Positions 43,484-55,639 of a stretch of 64,000 bases of DNA are shown here, in pieces. This DNA is from Phyllostachys edulis. Taxonomy: Eukaryota; Streptophyta; Magnoliopsida; Poales; Poaceae. The notes below the pieces were generated by a model. The model was not told where the DNA came from and searched no databases. It saw only the letters and a list, made by a program, of their open reading frames with translations. Position 1 is the first letter of the stretch. Every line of letters starts with the position of its first letter. Both the position numbers and the translations under genes were made by a program. The stretch is from assembly GCA_036346405.1 (NCBI GenBank), contig CM070548.1:52916279-52980278 (forward strand), written 5' to 3'.

Positions 43484-43768
43484 GAGCATGTATAATAGGT
43501 TTATATCGTTCATCTATAGTCATTGCTATGTAGGATTTTTGCTGATATGGATGAAAAAGAATGAAAAGAGAGAAAGATGATGTCTACAATCCTGTAACCG
43601 ACTATAACACAAAAAACAAAAAAAAAAGCATTAAAAGATTGTGTTCTATAAAGATAACTAAAAAGACAGGAGCCGTCTATACCATTGTATGAGCTATCTT
43701 TAGTACTATCTATAGATGACATAAAAAATTGCTATAAATATTAGCTATCTATATCATTGTATATGCCC
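43484..43768. mobile_element. Tourist-like MITE 2
   Basis: The ends are GAGCATGTATAATAGG and, inverted, GGGCATATACAATGAT, with TTA on both sides (43481-43483, 43769-43771). It shares its left TTA with MITE 1, so the two are head-to-tail neighbours without spacer. Confidence 0.75.
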
Positions 43769-43926
43769 TTATTTGTATCCAATTAAGATGGATCGGATAG
43801 TCGTCGTTCCAAGCTGCGTTTATCCACTATATGCACTACCTACGGTTTGCTTTGACGCTTTGAAATGTAACCTGACTGTCGAGCCAGCGGTTTGCTCAAA
43901 AGGAGCGTCCCAATTGTCATCTATTA

Positions 43927-44181
43927 CTTCCTACGTTTGGTTACACGCACCATGCACATATACCAAGGAAGCTTTAAATCTAATAAATACTTAATAAAAA
44001 ATAACCATACATACTCCTATTAAATGGTATATATGTCACAACACTTAAACTCTTTCAAAGCATTTAAGTAGGGATAAAGAGAGAGAAATTATAATAACTA
44101 TATACTGGATTCTCATAATGGATAAATACATTGAAATAGATACTTCTAAAGTTATGAACAGATATAGTGAATCGGAGGGAG
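43927..44181. mobile_element. Stowaway-like MITE, degraded
   Basis: The right end inverted reads CTCCCTCCGATTCACTAT, the left CTTCCTACGTTTGG. TA flanks both sides. The ends resemble the Stowaway (Tc1/Mariner) consensus CTCCCTCCGT. The interior is AT-rich. Confidence 0.6.
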
Positions 44182-44861
44182 TAGCATGCAGGATTACGGC
44201 AGTCTGACACCAAGTGAGAAATTGGGATGTGCTCGGAATTCATTGGGGTCACATGAAACTTCCTGGCTATTTGGATCCTAAATGTCGTCCAAGGCGAACA
44301 GATAAGCGCTCCAAGGTGTGCGCATACAATGTAGTACTATCACGTACTCAGATGCACCAGATATGATTTCCTTAATTTGACTTTATGAAATGTAACCACA
44401 GGCCAGTCGACAGTTTGCTCAAAAGGAGCATTCAATTTTCATTTAACATTCAGGATTGTGGCGGTCTGCACAGGTGAGAAAAGTTGAGATGTGCTCGGAA
44501 TTCACTGGAATCACATGGCTTTCTGACTGCTCGGGTCTTGTAAGTGTTTAGAGGTATGTACCACAGTTTGTTTTTTAATTTATCTTTAAAGTCTTCAACT
44601 TATTTATAGACAACCTTAAAGATAACATTCTCAACAAGTTATCTATAAAATCATTCATTTTTAATATAACTTCTCTTTACACTCTCACAATTTATGATGG
44701 TTTATGTGTCCAGCTTGTCTTTTATATAAGAGATGACTGTATTCTCTCTCTTCACATCCTCTCTTTTCTAACTATAATTTTGAGTGACATAGTAACTAAG
44801 AAATAACTAAAGTGATCACTATTGAAGATGACCTAAGACGTTTGGATAGTCAGCACTCCAA

Positions 44862-46692
44862 GACACATATGGTACCATCTACTTAAATGCAATAAATAGG
44901 GTTCCCTTTGAAGTACGTATAGTTCAATGCAATTTTAGGTGCCAATGTTCTCCAAAATACAAGTGGACTAGTCACACGAGCACCTAAAGGTCACTCACTA
45001 ATCGTGGTCTTTTAGCATTGCTTAAAATATTTGTCCACAGACGTTCTTTTTTTAAGAGGTGTACATAGAGGTTCTGACAAACAAAATGCACTAATCGCAA
45101 AAGAAAAAACACCTGCAAATATGACTGCTGGTGAAATTCTACCGTAAATTATTGAATTTGTATGGAAAATATTATATCAAAATAAATTTTATGGAAAGCA
45201 TAGGTTTTTACAAATATTTCAGGATTTAGTTATCTATTCTTTTTTTCTTCTGGGCCTGTTTGGAAAGGGGGGATTTGGACCGAAATCTACAAATTCCTAG
45301 AGTAGTATATCTCCCTCTTTGAAATAGGTCCTTACGAGTGTTTGGCTCACTCATAGCCTTTCGCTCAAAAGACGGACAGAGATAAGAAAACGTGGTCAAA
45401 GAGCTCAAAACAGCATTAACTAACGGATATCAATATCCATCGGCATTTACCTTTTTAGGTTCACGACTGTTTTTGGACAAAAAATTTAACCTTATACATG
45501 GATAATAAGAAAAGGAAAGGGCTTCTTCATCCATGCACGCGTGGGCTAAAGGAACCGAGAAAAAAAAAACTTGCGGTGAAGTGAGGAGTTGGCCGTTACA
45601 CTTGCAAGGGCAGGAGGAGAGGGTAAAACCTGTTGGATTTGGACTTGGCTAACCACGGTTAAATGGTAACTACTAACCGTTCCTGGAATGACCCGGCCTA
45701 AGCAAGCTACGGATGAGAGAGCTCTTGTCAGCTTGGTCAAACGAAACGTTCTAAACTCGTTGCTCTTCTTCCGTAGCATCTCTTGTTTCTTCAGCTCTGA
45801 CGATTAATTCCCGTTTAAGCTGTTTTTTTTTTGTGCTTCCTCCAAGATCGTGATCCATAGCTGAAACAATCCAAAACCTTTTATTTTTGTACAAATTAAA
45901 ATGACGATGGCAATGTGCATGGGCAGACCCTCATGGATCAAGGGTGTTCATCTGAACACTCATTTTCTTTTGCAAAATATCTGATATATAATAGGTATAT
46001 TAAATGTATATGTTATTAGTTATGCCAAAATTATATATTTGTGTCCGCAAATGAATTCAGCACGTACTCTTCACATCTCGTGCGCGGGTCATGTAATACA
46101 TTAGGTCAATTTTCCTTTCTACTCCAACCCACCAAACCCTAACATCTATTCTCTCTCTCATCCTGTGGCTGTTTGTGTGTGTATGTGTGTGTGTGTGTGT
46201 GTTGGAGGGGGAGGGGCCTCTAAGTGACGAACAAGCGGGGTGTAGGCTACAAAGGCGAGCGACGGTCGGTGGACACGGCACTACGTCGCGATGGCAAGCA
46301 GGCATGAGGCGGCGCAGGGTGAGCATGCGGCAACGCACTTGCATAAGCGAATAGAGATACGACGCGAGCAAGCGGGTGACAGCGCGACAAAACAGGGAGG
46401 AATGGAACAGACGGCACCAAGGGAGCAACGCGGTGGCCGGGAGAGAGCGTAGCGGTAGGAAGGGAGCAACATATCTAGCTCACTGTCATCGTCCTCTCTC
46501 CGGATCCAGGTGTGTTCCGCGTGCACCACTTCTTCTTCTTGGCTCTGTTCTACTCTAGCTCTGGTTCTTTCTGAAGTCTAGCCCCCTTCCTCTGCTTTCT
46601 TGATTCTTTCCAATGGATATTGTACAAAAATACAATCTTTGCCTTGGACAATGAACATATAGTTGGACCCTTGTTACATATATTTACATGTT
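44862..46692. other. Intergenic sequence with a GT microsatellite
   Basis: No gene is recognised. 46172-46202 is a (GT)n microsatellite interrupted by GTAT. 46200-46490 is GC-rich with short open frames on both strands that match nothing I know. 45252-45330 starts GGGCCTGTTTGG like a MITE end, but no partner end was found. Confidence 0.5.
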
Positions 46693-47497
46693 TGTCGGTG
46701 TTTTAGAACCGAACTTATGTAAAGATTGTTTGATTCGGGGGTTCCCCTAGACACAAAATCACACAAAGAGAGAGACACGGGGATTTTTATACAAGTTCGG
46801 GCCTTCTCCTGAGAGAATAACAACCCTATTCCTGTGTGTATGTATTGAGTATGCTGGATTACAAGATCAAGAGAAAGACTAGAGTATAGTGTCTTGTGAT
46901 CCTGATTGCCTCTGAATCTTCCCCCAATTGTCCTAATGATTCTGTCTTTTATACAGTCTTCAAAATGTGCCGTTGTATCTCCAGTTTAAAGACTGCCTTA
47001 ATGTTCCAGATCGTGGAGCCATTACTGGAGGTTATTGTGGGAGTAGTAACATCCCCACGTTACTAGGCAGTTATCACCATAACAAAGGAGTTAAATCGTG
47101 CCATTATTCTAGACAATAACAACGTAATTGGTTGCTCATATCCTTGGATACGGTACAGAAGATTCCCTGATCGATTAGGCCCACATGTCTGTGAGCCCTA
47201 TCGACTAGGGACTGGTCGTAGAAGGACCTACGACCATGTAGTGGTTGTAGAAAAGCTTACGACCACAGACTGATCACAGTAGAACTTACAATCACGTTAT
47301 AGTCATAGAAGGGCTTACGACTATGGGGTAGTCGTAGGAGGACTTACGACTATGCGGTGGTCGTAGAAGAACTTACGACCTCTAGCTTCTCCCTTATGAG
47401 TATTGAGGGGTATACTCAAGAACTATATGACGTCATTATTATCCATAATATGAATTACAGATAAATAATTAAATGAGGATTTATTAGATCCTCGTCA
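46693..47497 (-). repeat. 3' LTR of element B
   Basis: 805 bp, TGTCGGTGTTTTAG to CCTCGTCA. 47210-47400 contains about four to five hairpin repeats with GGTCGTA and TACGACC arms. Confidence 0.9.
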
Positions 47498-47515
47498 TCT
47501 AGCCCCTCAGTTTCA
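47498..47515 (-). promoter_or_regulatory. Polypurine tract of element B
   Basis: On the minus strand ACTGAGGGGCTAGA abuts the 3' LTR. Confidence 0.65.
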
Positions 47516-47930
47516 AGTGAAAATAACTTACTTGGAAAAGGAGTTGAGATGATCTTACAACCAGCAGGTGGTCGTAGAATAGTGGACGAAGGAAAAACTC
47601 TTCGATTGGAGTTTCATTTGACCAGAAATTAACTTGGTCAAGAAGGTTGTGGAGGGACTTACGACTTGCAAGATGGTCGTAGAAGATCTTACGATCACAT
47701 AGTAGTTGCAGTACAGTAGTCGGAAGTAAATTCTTTCCGATTGTTGTTACTTTTGACCAAAAGTAGACTTGGTCAAGAAGGTAATTTCGCTTGAGGTGTG
47801 AAGACAAGCTCGGTTTTCTGGAGCAGACAAATCTAAGAATCTGAATCGACTCTCACAGACCTGTCTGTTGGAGTAGTTCCCGAAGCGGTGGCAACGTTGG
47901 GTCGCCACATCTTTAACTCAGGCGTGCGGT

Positions 47931-47938
47931 TATAAATA
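47931..47938 (+). promoter_or_regulatory. TATA box of the antisense gene in element B
   Basis: TATAAATA, about 145 bases before the ATG at 48079, followed by a pyrimidine-rich leader. Confidence 0.55.
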
Positions 47939-49034
47939 TTCACCGTTGGTGAGACTTAGGTCTTTTATATTTCCCCCAAATCGTCCCCACTGTTCAAGCT
48001 TTTGAGTTCTCCGCCGCCGACCAAATTGAACTTCCTCCCGAAATCTTCCCAAATCCAAATCTTCTATTCTTGAGAGAGATGGCCAGAGCCACTTCCCAGT
48101 GGGCCGAATCAGAGATGGATGTGACTAAGATCAGAGCTTTGGTCGACTCTGAGAAGATCCCGAAGAAGGAGTTCGTGAAGTGGATCGAGGATGCTCGGCA
48201 GCATTGGCTGTCGGGCGAGATTGGGCAGATCCCTGTCTTCCAGGCGTTCTGTGAGTGTGGCCTTCGATTGTCTGCTCACCCTTTCCTCACGCTCGTACTC
48301 AAATACTTTGGTGTGGAGTTGGTGAACCTTGTTCCCAACTCCATTACGATGTTGGGAGTATTCGTGTACTTGTGCGAGGCCTACCTGGGGATTCCAGCCG
48401 ACGTGAAGTTGTTCTGTTACTTCTACAGAATGACCAGGCTGGCTGGAGTTGCCGGTAGTTGTAGTCTGAAGCTCCACGACGGGAAGTCGAAAGAGTACAT
48501 TCAGATGTTTACCCGGTTGTCGTGGCCGGGGTGGAAGAAGAGGTGGTTCTATTGGGAGATAACCAATGAGTACAGCCTCTCCTTCGTAGGGAAGTCACCC
48601 GAGAAGATTTCTTCCTAGGATTCGACTCCCAAGGATCTCGGTTGGATTGCCCCCTTTATTCAAGCCATTGCAGACTTGAAGGAAGAGGGGCATACCGGAT
48701 GGCACGTGGTGAAGGATTTCATCACGCTACCGACACCCTCCTCAAGAAGAGGGCTCATCCGATGTGGAGGTACTGAAATTTGAAAGACCCGACCAGGGAC
48801 TACGAGGAGGGTAAGTAAACTTCAAGCTTGGCCTTCTTTCTGTGAATTTTTAGACTTGGCTTATTGAAAGTTTTCTCATCCCTGCAGATCTCTCACAAGA
48901 AGAGATTGATGCTCGGGTCAAGCTCATATGTGAGAAACCGCCAGCCCATGTGGTGGCGCCTCCAATCCTAGCGGACCTATCTCCAGAGGATAAGGTGGAG
49001 CGCCTAAAGGTAATCAAGAATTGATTTCATCTTT

Positions 49035-49185
49035 AGGAACTTGTAGCCGTAGAAGAACTTACGACTAGGTACTGGTCGCAAAAAGCTTACGACCAGGTAC
49101 TAGTCGTAGAAAATCTTACGACCAGGGGGTTGTCGTAGAAAAGCTTACGACATGGTGATGGTCATAGAAAAACTTACGATTGTTT
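49035..49185. repeat. Hairpin repeat cluster in an intron of the antisense gene
   Basis: Four units of the form GGTCGTAGAAAA.CTTACGACCA in tandem, each an inverted repeat. A similar cluster is at 50335-50452 in a later intron, and others are in the LTRs. Confidence 0.8.
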
Positions 49186-50334
49186 TGTAATATCTTTCTT
49201 TCTGATTTATGCAGAAAGTAGGCATGGAGAACCGTCGGGACGACGAAGAAGTCGAACTGATGGTTGTTAGCGCGGCGGTAGAGCAGTTTGATTCTCCCTC
49301 GGCCAAGAAGCGTCGGCTCGTCCAAGTCACGGACAAGGGAGGCGCAAGCTCGAGTTCTTTTGACCCAACTAGGCCTTTTGCAATATTTGCTGTGGATTTG
49401 GCTATTGCAGCAGAGGTTACGGAGGTCGAAGTGCTCGAGCCTCTCAAGCGCAAAGCCCCCAAGACCAAGATACCCTTTTATTACGACAATAAGACTTTTG
49501 CAGTTTTTGCCTCTAGTGGCTTTGTCAAGTGACTAGAAAAGGAGAACTGGAAGAGCTTTATGTCTTTTATGAAGAAAACTGCTGCGTCAGTAGTACCTGT
49601 GATCGAGGGTAGTGCTGCCCCCGAGGTGGTCGAGACAAGTCTCGACCATCTGGAGAGCTCGGAGGCCCAAGGAGCAGTCGTGCTCGCTCAAGACACACGA
49701 CCAGACGTGGTCATGGCTATTCCTCAACTCGATTCTGTCGTAGAGGCTAAAGTGAAGACGGCATCTGGTGTTGTGGAGGCATCAAGCCAAGGCGATGGAT
49801 TGTCACGCCATCGCGCTGGGAAGGAAATCGTCGCAGATGCTCCTCCTGGTCCTCAAGGAGGAACTAGTGTTACCGAATCAAAGGACGAAGAGTATGCCAA
49901 CTTTATCTCTGAGTTCTTCGGCCTGTCTTCTGTTGAGGGATCTTCTGCTCTTAGACCTCGTGCTCGTGCCCCTCACCCTAAAAAATATTCCCGATGGAGC
50001 AGATGTTTTCAATGACGCGCGTCTCGAAAAGGTGTGGTGGGATCGAGCCCGAGAGATTGATAAACTGAAGAACCCCACAAGGGTAGTGTCTTCGTTTGCA
50101 TGAATGACAATGAATGTAAGTACCCGACGTTCGGTATTTACATACATGCCTTTTCTTGCTTTTCACTGCCTTTCTTTATGTAGAAAGCGTTGGAGCAAAT
50201 TATTACTGTTGTTGAATACAACAAGCAGCTTGTCCAACAGCAACAGGAAAAGGCGGTACTCTACGAGCAGACAGAGAGGTGGTAAGTAACTGCTTTTCTT
50301 AATCTTTTATGCTTCGACCACTCACACAGTACTT

Positions 50335-50452
50335 GCAGGGGTTATCGTAGAAGATCTTACGACAAGGTACTGGTCGTAGGAGAACTTATGACCAGGGTAT
50401 TGTCGTAGAAAGACTTACGATTAGATATTGGTTGTAGAAGAACTTACGACCG
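50335..50452. repeat. Second intronic hairpin repeat cluster
   Basis: Three to four units with GTCGTAGAAGATCTTACGAC-type arms between exons of the antisense gene. Confidence 0.8.
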
Positions 50453-51314
50453 TTTGTTTTATGCTGACGTCTACTCTTTCCCTTTGTAGGTTCAAGAGCG
50501 ACGAGAAGACCTTAGCTGATTCTCTCGAATATGAGAAAGCCAAGACAAAAAAGCTAAGTGATAAGAATGAAGACCTCCTGAATAAGCTTCAGGAGGCAAA
50601 CTCTGTAATCCAAAGGTTGCAGGGACGATTGAACGGTAAGTGCTGAACTTAAGACCGTTTACGACCTTCTTTTCTTTTTTTGACTCTCATTCCTTTTTAG
50701 AAAAAGACCAAGAGGTCCAAACGTGGGAGCAGCGCTACATAAAGGATGCTACTTTTCACGCTGAAGAAGTCAAGAAGTTAGATTCTCGACTAGTTGGTAA
50801 GCAAATCTTTACCTGTGATTAGTTGTGTTTTCCTCTCGAGGTCATTTTATCTAACTGGTCTTATTCTTTTCAGAACAAGCAGTAGAAATAAAACGACTCC
50901 GCGAGGCTTCAACTTGCAATCAAGAAGAAATGAAGGCTTCGAAGATCAATCTTCAAGACAACGTTTCACTTCTGAATAATATACTCGGTGGGCTTCATGC
51001 AGAGGGGATTACTCCTCGTGAAGACACGATATCTGCTCACTTGAGTGCCATTGGCGATCAAGTCGGAACTTTGCAAGAGTTGGTGACTACTCTAAAGACG
51101 AACCAAGTCGATTCGATAAAGGAAGCGGTCAAAGAGGGAATAAGTTTTGTTTTGGCAAAACTTAAAGCTCATGACCCCCAACCTTAATCTGCAACCTGTC
51201 ATAGACGACTTCGTCTGCTCTGAAGCAGAAGCGGAGCTGTTAATGATGGAAATGCAGTCGATCGCCGATGTAGTCACAGATGATATGCAAATAAGATCTC
51301 CTTCGTCAGGGTAG

Positions 51315-52370
51315 TCTGTACCAGAGTCCTGAGTCATGTAAAGAAAAGTTTTTGTTAATGTTGATATATAATCATTTCTTCTTTCTGAAAATCATCTTGT
51401 CGAGTAGTTAGTAACTCATAAAATAATGAATGGAAAAAGAGCAAGACTAAGAATTGAAGTCAAGTTAATAACTTTATCCTAGCCCCCAACTATTTGCTTG
51501 ATTTATTTAGATAAACTGAGTAAATAGCATGAAATGGGTTTTCTTAAAAAGAGAGGTTTAGCTAACTTGTAGTTTTTCAATCACGATTATCATGCACTGG
51601 TCGAAAGAGTAGGAACGAGTCGACACTAGGAAGTTCCTTCTAGTGGGCAAGACCACGTGCAGAGAGTAAAGGTTTCGACTAGGTGATGTTACCATCTCTG
51701 ACCAGATTAATCAAATCAAGAACGATCAACTTGAGTTAGATAAACGTCTAGAGTTCCTTAAAAATTCATTCAACTTATTCCAGTGCACTCAGTAGGTTCG
51801 CTCTGGTAGCAAGAGTTAGAAACAGGACGACGCTAGGAAGTTCCTTCTAGTGGGTAGGACCATGTGCAGAGAGGAAAGTCTTAGACTAGGTGTTACAACT
51901 TCCTCCGACCAGTTAAAACAAAGCAAGTTTACCAAAAGTAGTCGAGCAAATTTGAAAAGTGTACTCAGCTTAATTTATTTTTCTAAAATAAATGAAGAAA
52001 TAAACTAAAGTATTAAGAGTTGGCTTGACATTATTTCGACTATGTTTTAAACCCAAGCTCTTTGTGTTGGCAGCAAAAAGGGAGGAACGAGTCAACACTA
52101 GGAAGTTCCTTCTAGTGGGCGGGACCACGTGCAGAGAGGAAAGACTTCGACTAGGTGATGTCACCATCCTTTTGACCATTGTAAAGATAAACTGGGTACT
52201 GGTCGTAGAATGTCTTACGACTAGTGTATTGTCGTGGAAAAGCTCATGACTAAAAACTGGTCGTAGGCGGACCTTCGACCAGGTTATGGTAGGAAAAATT
52301 GTCAAAGTACTACTCAAAGTAAGACAATAAAGATAGAAAGAACCTGATGCTTTATTGCAATGTTGGTTGA
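51315..52370. repeat. Direct repeats between antisense gene and pol
   Basis: A ~80 bp block with GGAAGTTCCTTCTAGTGGG, ACCA(C/T)GTGCAGAGAG and GACTAGGTG appears at about 51627-51700, 51836-51905 and 52100-52180, each after a unit with CGA(G/C)TC(A/G)ACACTAGG or similar. 52196-52290 again carries hairpin repeats. No reading frame. Confidence 0.7.
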
Positions 52371-53715
52371 TTACACATAGAATTTACATAACTGGTCGAT
52401 ATTCCAAGAATTAGAGAGAATCTGACCGTCTTCCATTGCCAGTCGTACCGAACCTGGTCGCATAACTTCAACCACTATGTGAGGACCTTCCAACTTAGGG
52501 GAAAGTTTGTTCCGATTAGACTGGGATTGAATTTTCCTCAATACCAAGTTACCTACAGCAAGGTTGCGAGTTTGGACCTTACGATCATAGTATTTGCGCA
52601 TGGCTTGCTGGTAGACTACTAAACGGATTAAGGCTTGATTTCTCTGCTCTTCGAGCAGGTTAATGTCATCCGCTCGAAGTTGTTCTTGGGCTGAGTCATA
52701 AAAACTCTCGACCCTTGTAGACCTGATCTTTAGTTCTGGTGGAAGCATGGCTTTGGCAAAAAAAAACTAGGAAAAAGGGGTGTTTCGCCTGTTGCCCAAC
52801 TAGCAGTTGTGCGAACTTCCCACAATACTGAGGATAATTCTTGTACCCAAGCCCCTGAGCGCTTAACAAGCTAGTCGAAGACTCAGGTTTTAATTCTCTG
52901 AATTATTTGGCTATTCGCTCGTTCGACTACTCGATTGCTTTGGGGATGGGCAACGGAAGCGTAACACAGCTTGGTACCCAACTCGTCGCAAAATTCTTGA
53001 AATTTTGCGCTCGAAAATTGTTTACCATTATATGTGATTATTCGACTTGGGACTCCAAACCGAGTAATCACGCTTCTCATCATGAATCGTTTCGTGTCTT
53101 CCGTTGTTATCCCAGTCATAGGTTCGGTTTCGATCCATTTTGTGAACATATCAATAGCCACAAAAAGGAACTCGAAGCCTCCTGGAGCCTTTGGGAACGG
53201 TCTTAGGATATCGAGATCCCAGGTCGCAAAAGGCCAAGATAGCGGAATTGTTTGTAATGCCTGAGCTGGTTGGTGTATTTGCCTGCTATGAAACTGGCAT
53301 TGTACACATTTCTTAACCAGTTCTTTGGCATCATAGAAAGCTGTTGGCCAGTAAAATCCTTGTCGAAAGGATTTTTCGACCAGCGTTCTATAGGAAGCAT
53401 GAGTTCCACAGATGCCCCCATGTATGTCGTGAAGGAGGTTTAGTCCTTCTCTCTGTGGTATGCATCGCATGAGTACCCCTTGAGTGCCTCGTTTATAGAG
53501 GACTCCTTCGACCAAAGTATACATTTTGACCTTTTCGGGATAGATGATCTGCCTCGAGATCATCGTCGGGTACGTGACCCGTCTGAAGATACTCATAGAT
53601 GGGATTCATCCAAGTATCCTCGTATTCTAGAGATGCTGTCTCAATAGGAGATATTTCTGGTGTCTCCACCAGAGACGGCTTCTGGAGTTGCTCCAAGAAG
53701 ACTCCTTTTGGCACT
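52371..53715 (-). pseudogene. Element B integrase
   Basis: The minus strand encodes the HHCC finger (HDIHGGICGTHASYRTLVEK; CVQCQFHSRQ), the catalytic core (DMFTKWIETEP, RFGVPSRIITYNGKQFSS, SVAHPQSNRVVE) and the C-terminal part (LPPELKIRSTRVESFYDSAQ ... NSWNIDQLCKFYV) ending at 52371. In the core the usual Asp of 'ITDNG' is Tyr (ITYNG, about 53030), which would abolish catalysis. A frame break lies between core and C-terminus. Confidence 0.9.
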
Positions 53716-55550
53716 TGTGATCAGGAAGAAGCTATCCGAGCAAGCTGGTCTGCAAGGAAATTATCCTTTCGAGGGATGAATTATACCTCGAAACCGAAAA
53801 AAATGCTTTTCAAGCTTACGAACCTCCGATAGGTACCGAGACATTGTTGGATTAGAGCACTGGTATTCTTTTTCGACTTGATTCACATCTTGTTAAGAGT
53901 CTCCTCTCACGAGTAGTCGTCGAATCGCGAGTGCTTTCGCAACTCGTATGCCAGCCATCAAACCTTCATATTCTGCCACGTTGTTAGTGGCCTGAAAGTT
54001 TAATTGTATGGCATACATAAAGGTCTCTCCGTTAGGAGATTCTAGGACCACCCCAGCCCCTGAACCACTTAAAGTAAGTGACCCATCAAAGTACATAGTC
54101 CACTGGTCATGGGTATCGTACTGGGGATCCTGAATAGGTTCAGGATTTGTCTATTCGGTGACAAAGTCTGCCAAGATCTGAAATTTAATGGCCGTTCGGG
54201 ACACGAAATGGAGGTCAAACTCCCCAAGTTCTACTGACCATTTAGACATGCGTCTCGCTGCTTCCCTATTCTAGAGGATCACTCCCAAGGGAAACTCAGA
54301 CGACACAATTATCTTGTGCGCCTGAAAATAATGTTGCAGTTTCCTCAAAGACATGAGGAGGGCATAGAGAAGTTTTTGGACCTGAGAGTAACACTCCTTA
54401 GACTCGTGCAAAACTTCACTTACGTAGTACACTGGTCGTTGGACGTTTTCACGTTCTACGACTAGTACTGCGCTCACTGCCTGTGGCGTGACAGCTAGAT
54501 AAATTAAGTGTGTCTCTTTTGGTTTCGGAGAAACCAAAATAGGAGCACTCGTAATATATCTCTTGACATCCTCAAAGGCAGCATTTGTCTCTTCCGACCA
54601 CTCGAAACCCTCGTGCTTCCTTAGAAGTTTGAAGAAAGGTAGTCCTTTTTCTCCCAGTCGTGCGATGAAACGACTTAAAGCCACCATACACCCTGTGAGT
54701 TTCTGAACTTCTTTCTTGTGGTTGGAGGGCGTATCTGTACGATGGCCTTTATCTTTTTGGGATTTGCTTCGATCCCTCGTACAGAGACTAGGAATCCAAG
54801 CAATTTTCCCAAAGAGACTCCAAACATACGCTTCTCAGGATTGAGTTTCAGGCGGTGTTTTCTGAGATTGTCGAATGTCTCCTGCAAGTCCGAAACATGA
54901 TCAAGCCGTTTGATGCTTTTTACGACTAGATCGTCAATATAGGCTTCCAAATTTCAACCTAGCTGAGGTGAAAAAGTCGATTGCATCAAGCGTTGAAAAG
55001 AAGCACCATCATTTTTTAGGCCAAATGGCATTTTGATATAACAAAATATACAAAATGGAGTAATAAACGCATTTTTCTTCATCTTCTAGACACATATTAA
55101 TCTGATGATAGTTAATATGCATCTAGAAAACTTAATATTTCGCAACCCAGCCAAGAGAGTCAACCAATTGATCGATACGAGGTAAAGGGAAATCATCTTT
55201 TGGACAAGCTTTATTAAGATCAGTGAAGTCTACGCACATTCGCCAATTGCCGTTAGACTTTCTAACCATTACAGGGTTGGCCAACTATTTTGGGTGGTCG
55301 ACTTCTCTTATAAAGCCTGCTTTAAGTAGCTTGTCCAATTCTGACCTTATAGCATTTCATCGATCAGGGGCAAATCTCTGTAATTTTTGTTTTACGGGTA
55401 CTTTGTTAGGCCGTAAAGCTAGCCTATGCTCAATCACTTCCCTGGGGACTCCGGGCATGTCGGATGCTTGCCACGCGAAGACATCTGTGTTTGCCTAGAG
55501 GAAAGTGATGAGGGCGTCTTCCTATTTGGAGTCGGAAGTATCCCCGATGC
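53716..55550 (-). pseudogene. Element B reverse transcriptase and RNase H
   Basis: RT palm with MEAYIDDLVVKSIKRLDHVS (about 54890-54950), connection (NPEKRMFGVSLGKLLGFLVS; a frame change near 54680), RNase H 1 (54271-54687, with PVYYVSEVLHESKECYSQVQ) and the second RNase H-like domain (53893-54096, MYFDGSLTLSGSGAGVVLES; ATNNVAEYEGLMAGIRVAKA). The dual RNase H architecture is Tat-typical. Upstream RT (55000-55550) is frameshifted. It is one frameshift away from the protease part. Confidence 0.85.
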
Positions 55551-55639
55551 GAACAGTCTTCGAGGGCTCCTCTGGATCCAGGGGAACCTCCTTGACTTGG
55601 TCGTTCGGCTTAGGTACAGCTTTAGTATTCAACTGCTTG

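Larger units (their letters stand above)
43030..44860. repeat. Dispersed direct repeats upstream of the F-box/MYND gene
   Basis: Word A, TTG(C/T)TCAAAAG followed by GA(C/G)CGT-type sequence and AATTGTCA, recurs at about 43038, 43891 and 44413. Word B, GAGATGTGCTCGGAATTCA with its flanks, occurs at about 44224 and 44488. Word C, a GATAG/GATAAG...CTCCAAG motif, occurs near 43795, 44300 and 44840. The order A-B-C suggests an old duplicated segment of about 500 bp, later split by MITEs. Confidence 0.6.
48079..51314 (+). pseudogene. Antisense gene of element B, putative gypsy-type transposon protein
   Basis: ATG 48079 (MARATSQWAESEMD) starts a multi-exon gene opposite to gag-pol. Exon 1 (to about 48811) holds the PF04195-like domain (KYFGVELVNLVPNSITMLGV, YLCEAYLGIPADVKLF, KLHDGKSKEYIQMF). 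Further exons lie at about 48888-49010, 49215-50030 (acidic, Ser/Val-rich), 50184-50282 (KALEQIITVVEYNKQLVQQQ), 50490-50635, 50701-50795 and 50873-51314. The last ones form a long coiled coil (EKAKTKKLSDKNEDLLNKLQ) ending at TAG 51312-51314. A stop at 48616 (TAG), another at about 49530 (TGA) and a frameshift near 51180 show decay, yet the domain is otherwise well kept. Its role in the element is unknown; conservation in both A and B suggests it once mattered. Exon ends are approximate. Confidence 0.8.

Noticed and set aside
44560..44840. A further MITE between the direct repeats
   Set aside because: AT-rich and MITE-sized, but I could not find matching ends or a target duplication.
45252..45330. 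MITE starting GGGCCTGTTTGG
   Set aside because: No inverted partner end or target duplication could be found nearby.
46057..46529. Gene in the GC-rich stretch next to the GT microsatellite
   Set aside because: Short frames on both strands, no family resemblance, no splice-supported structure.
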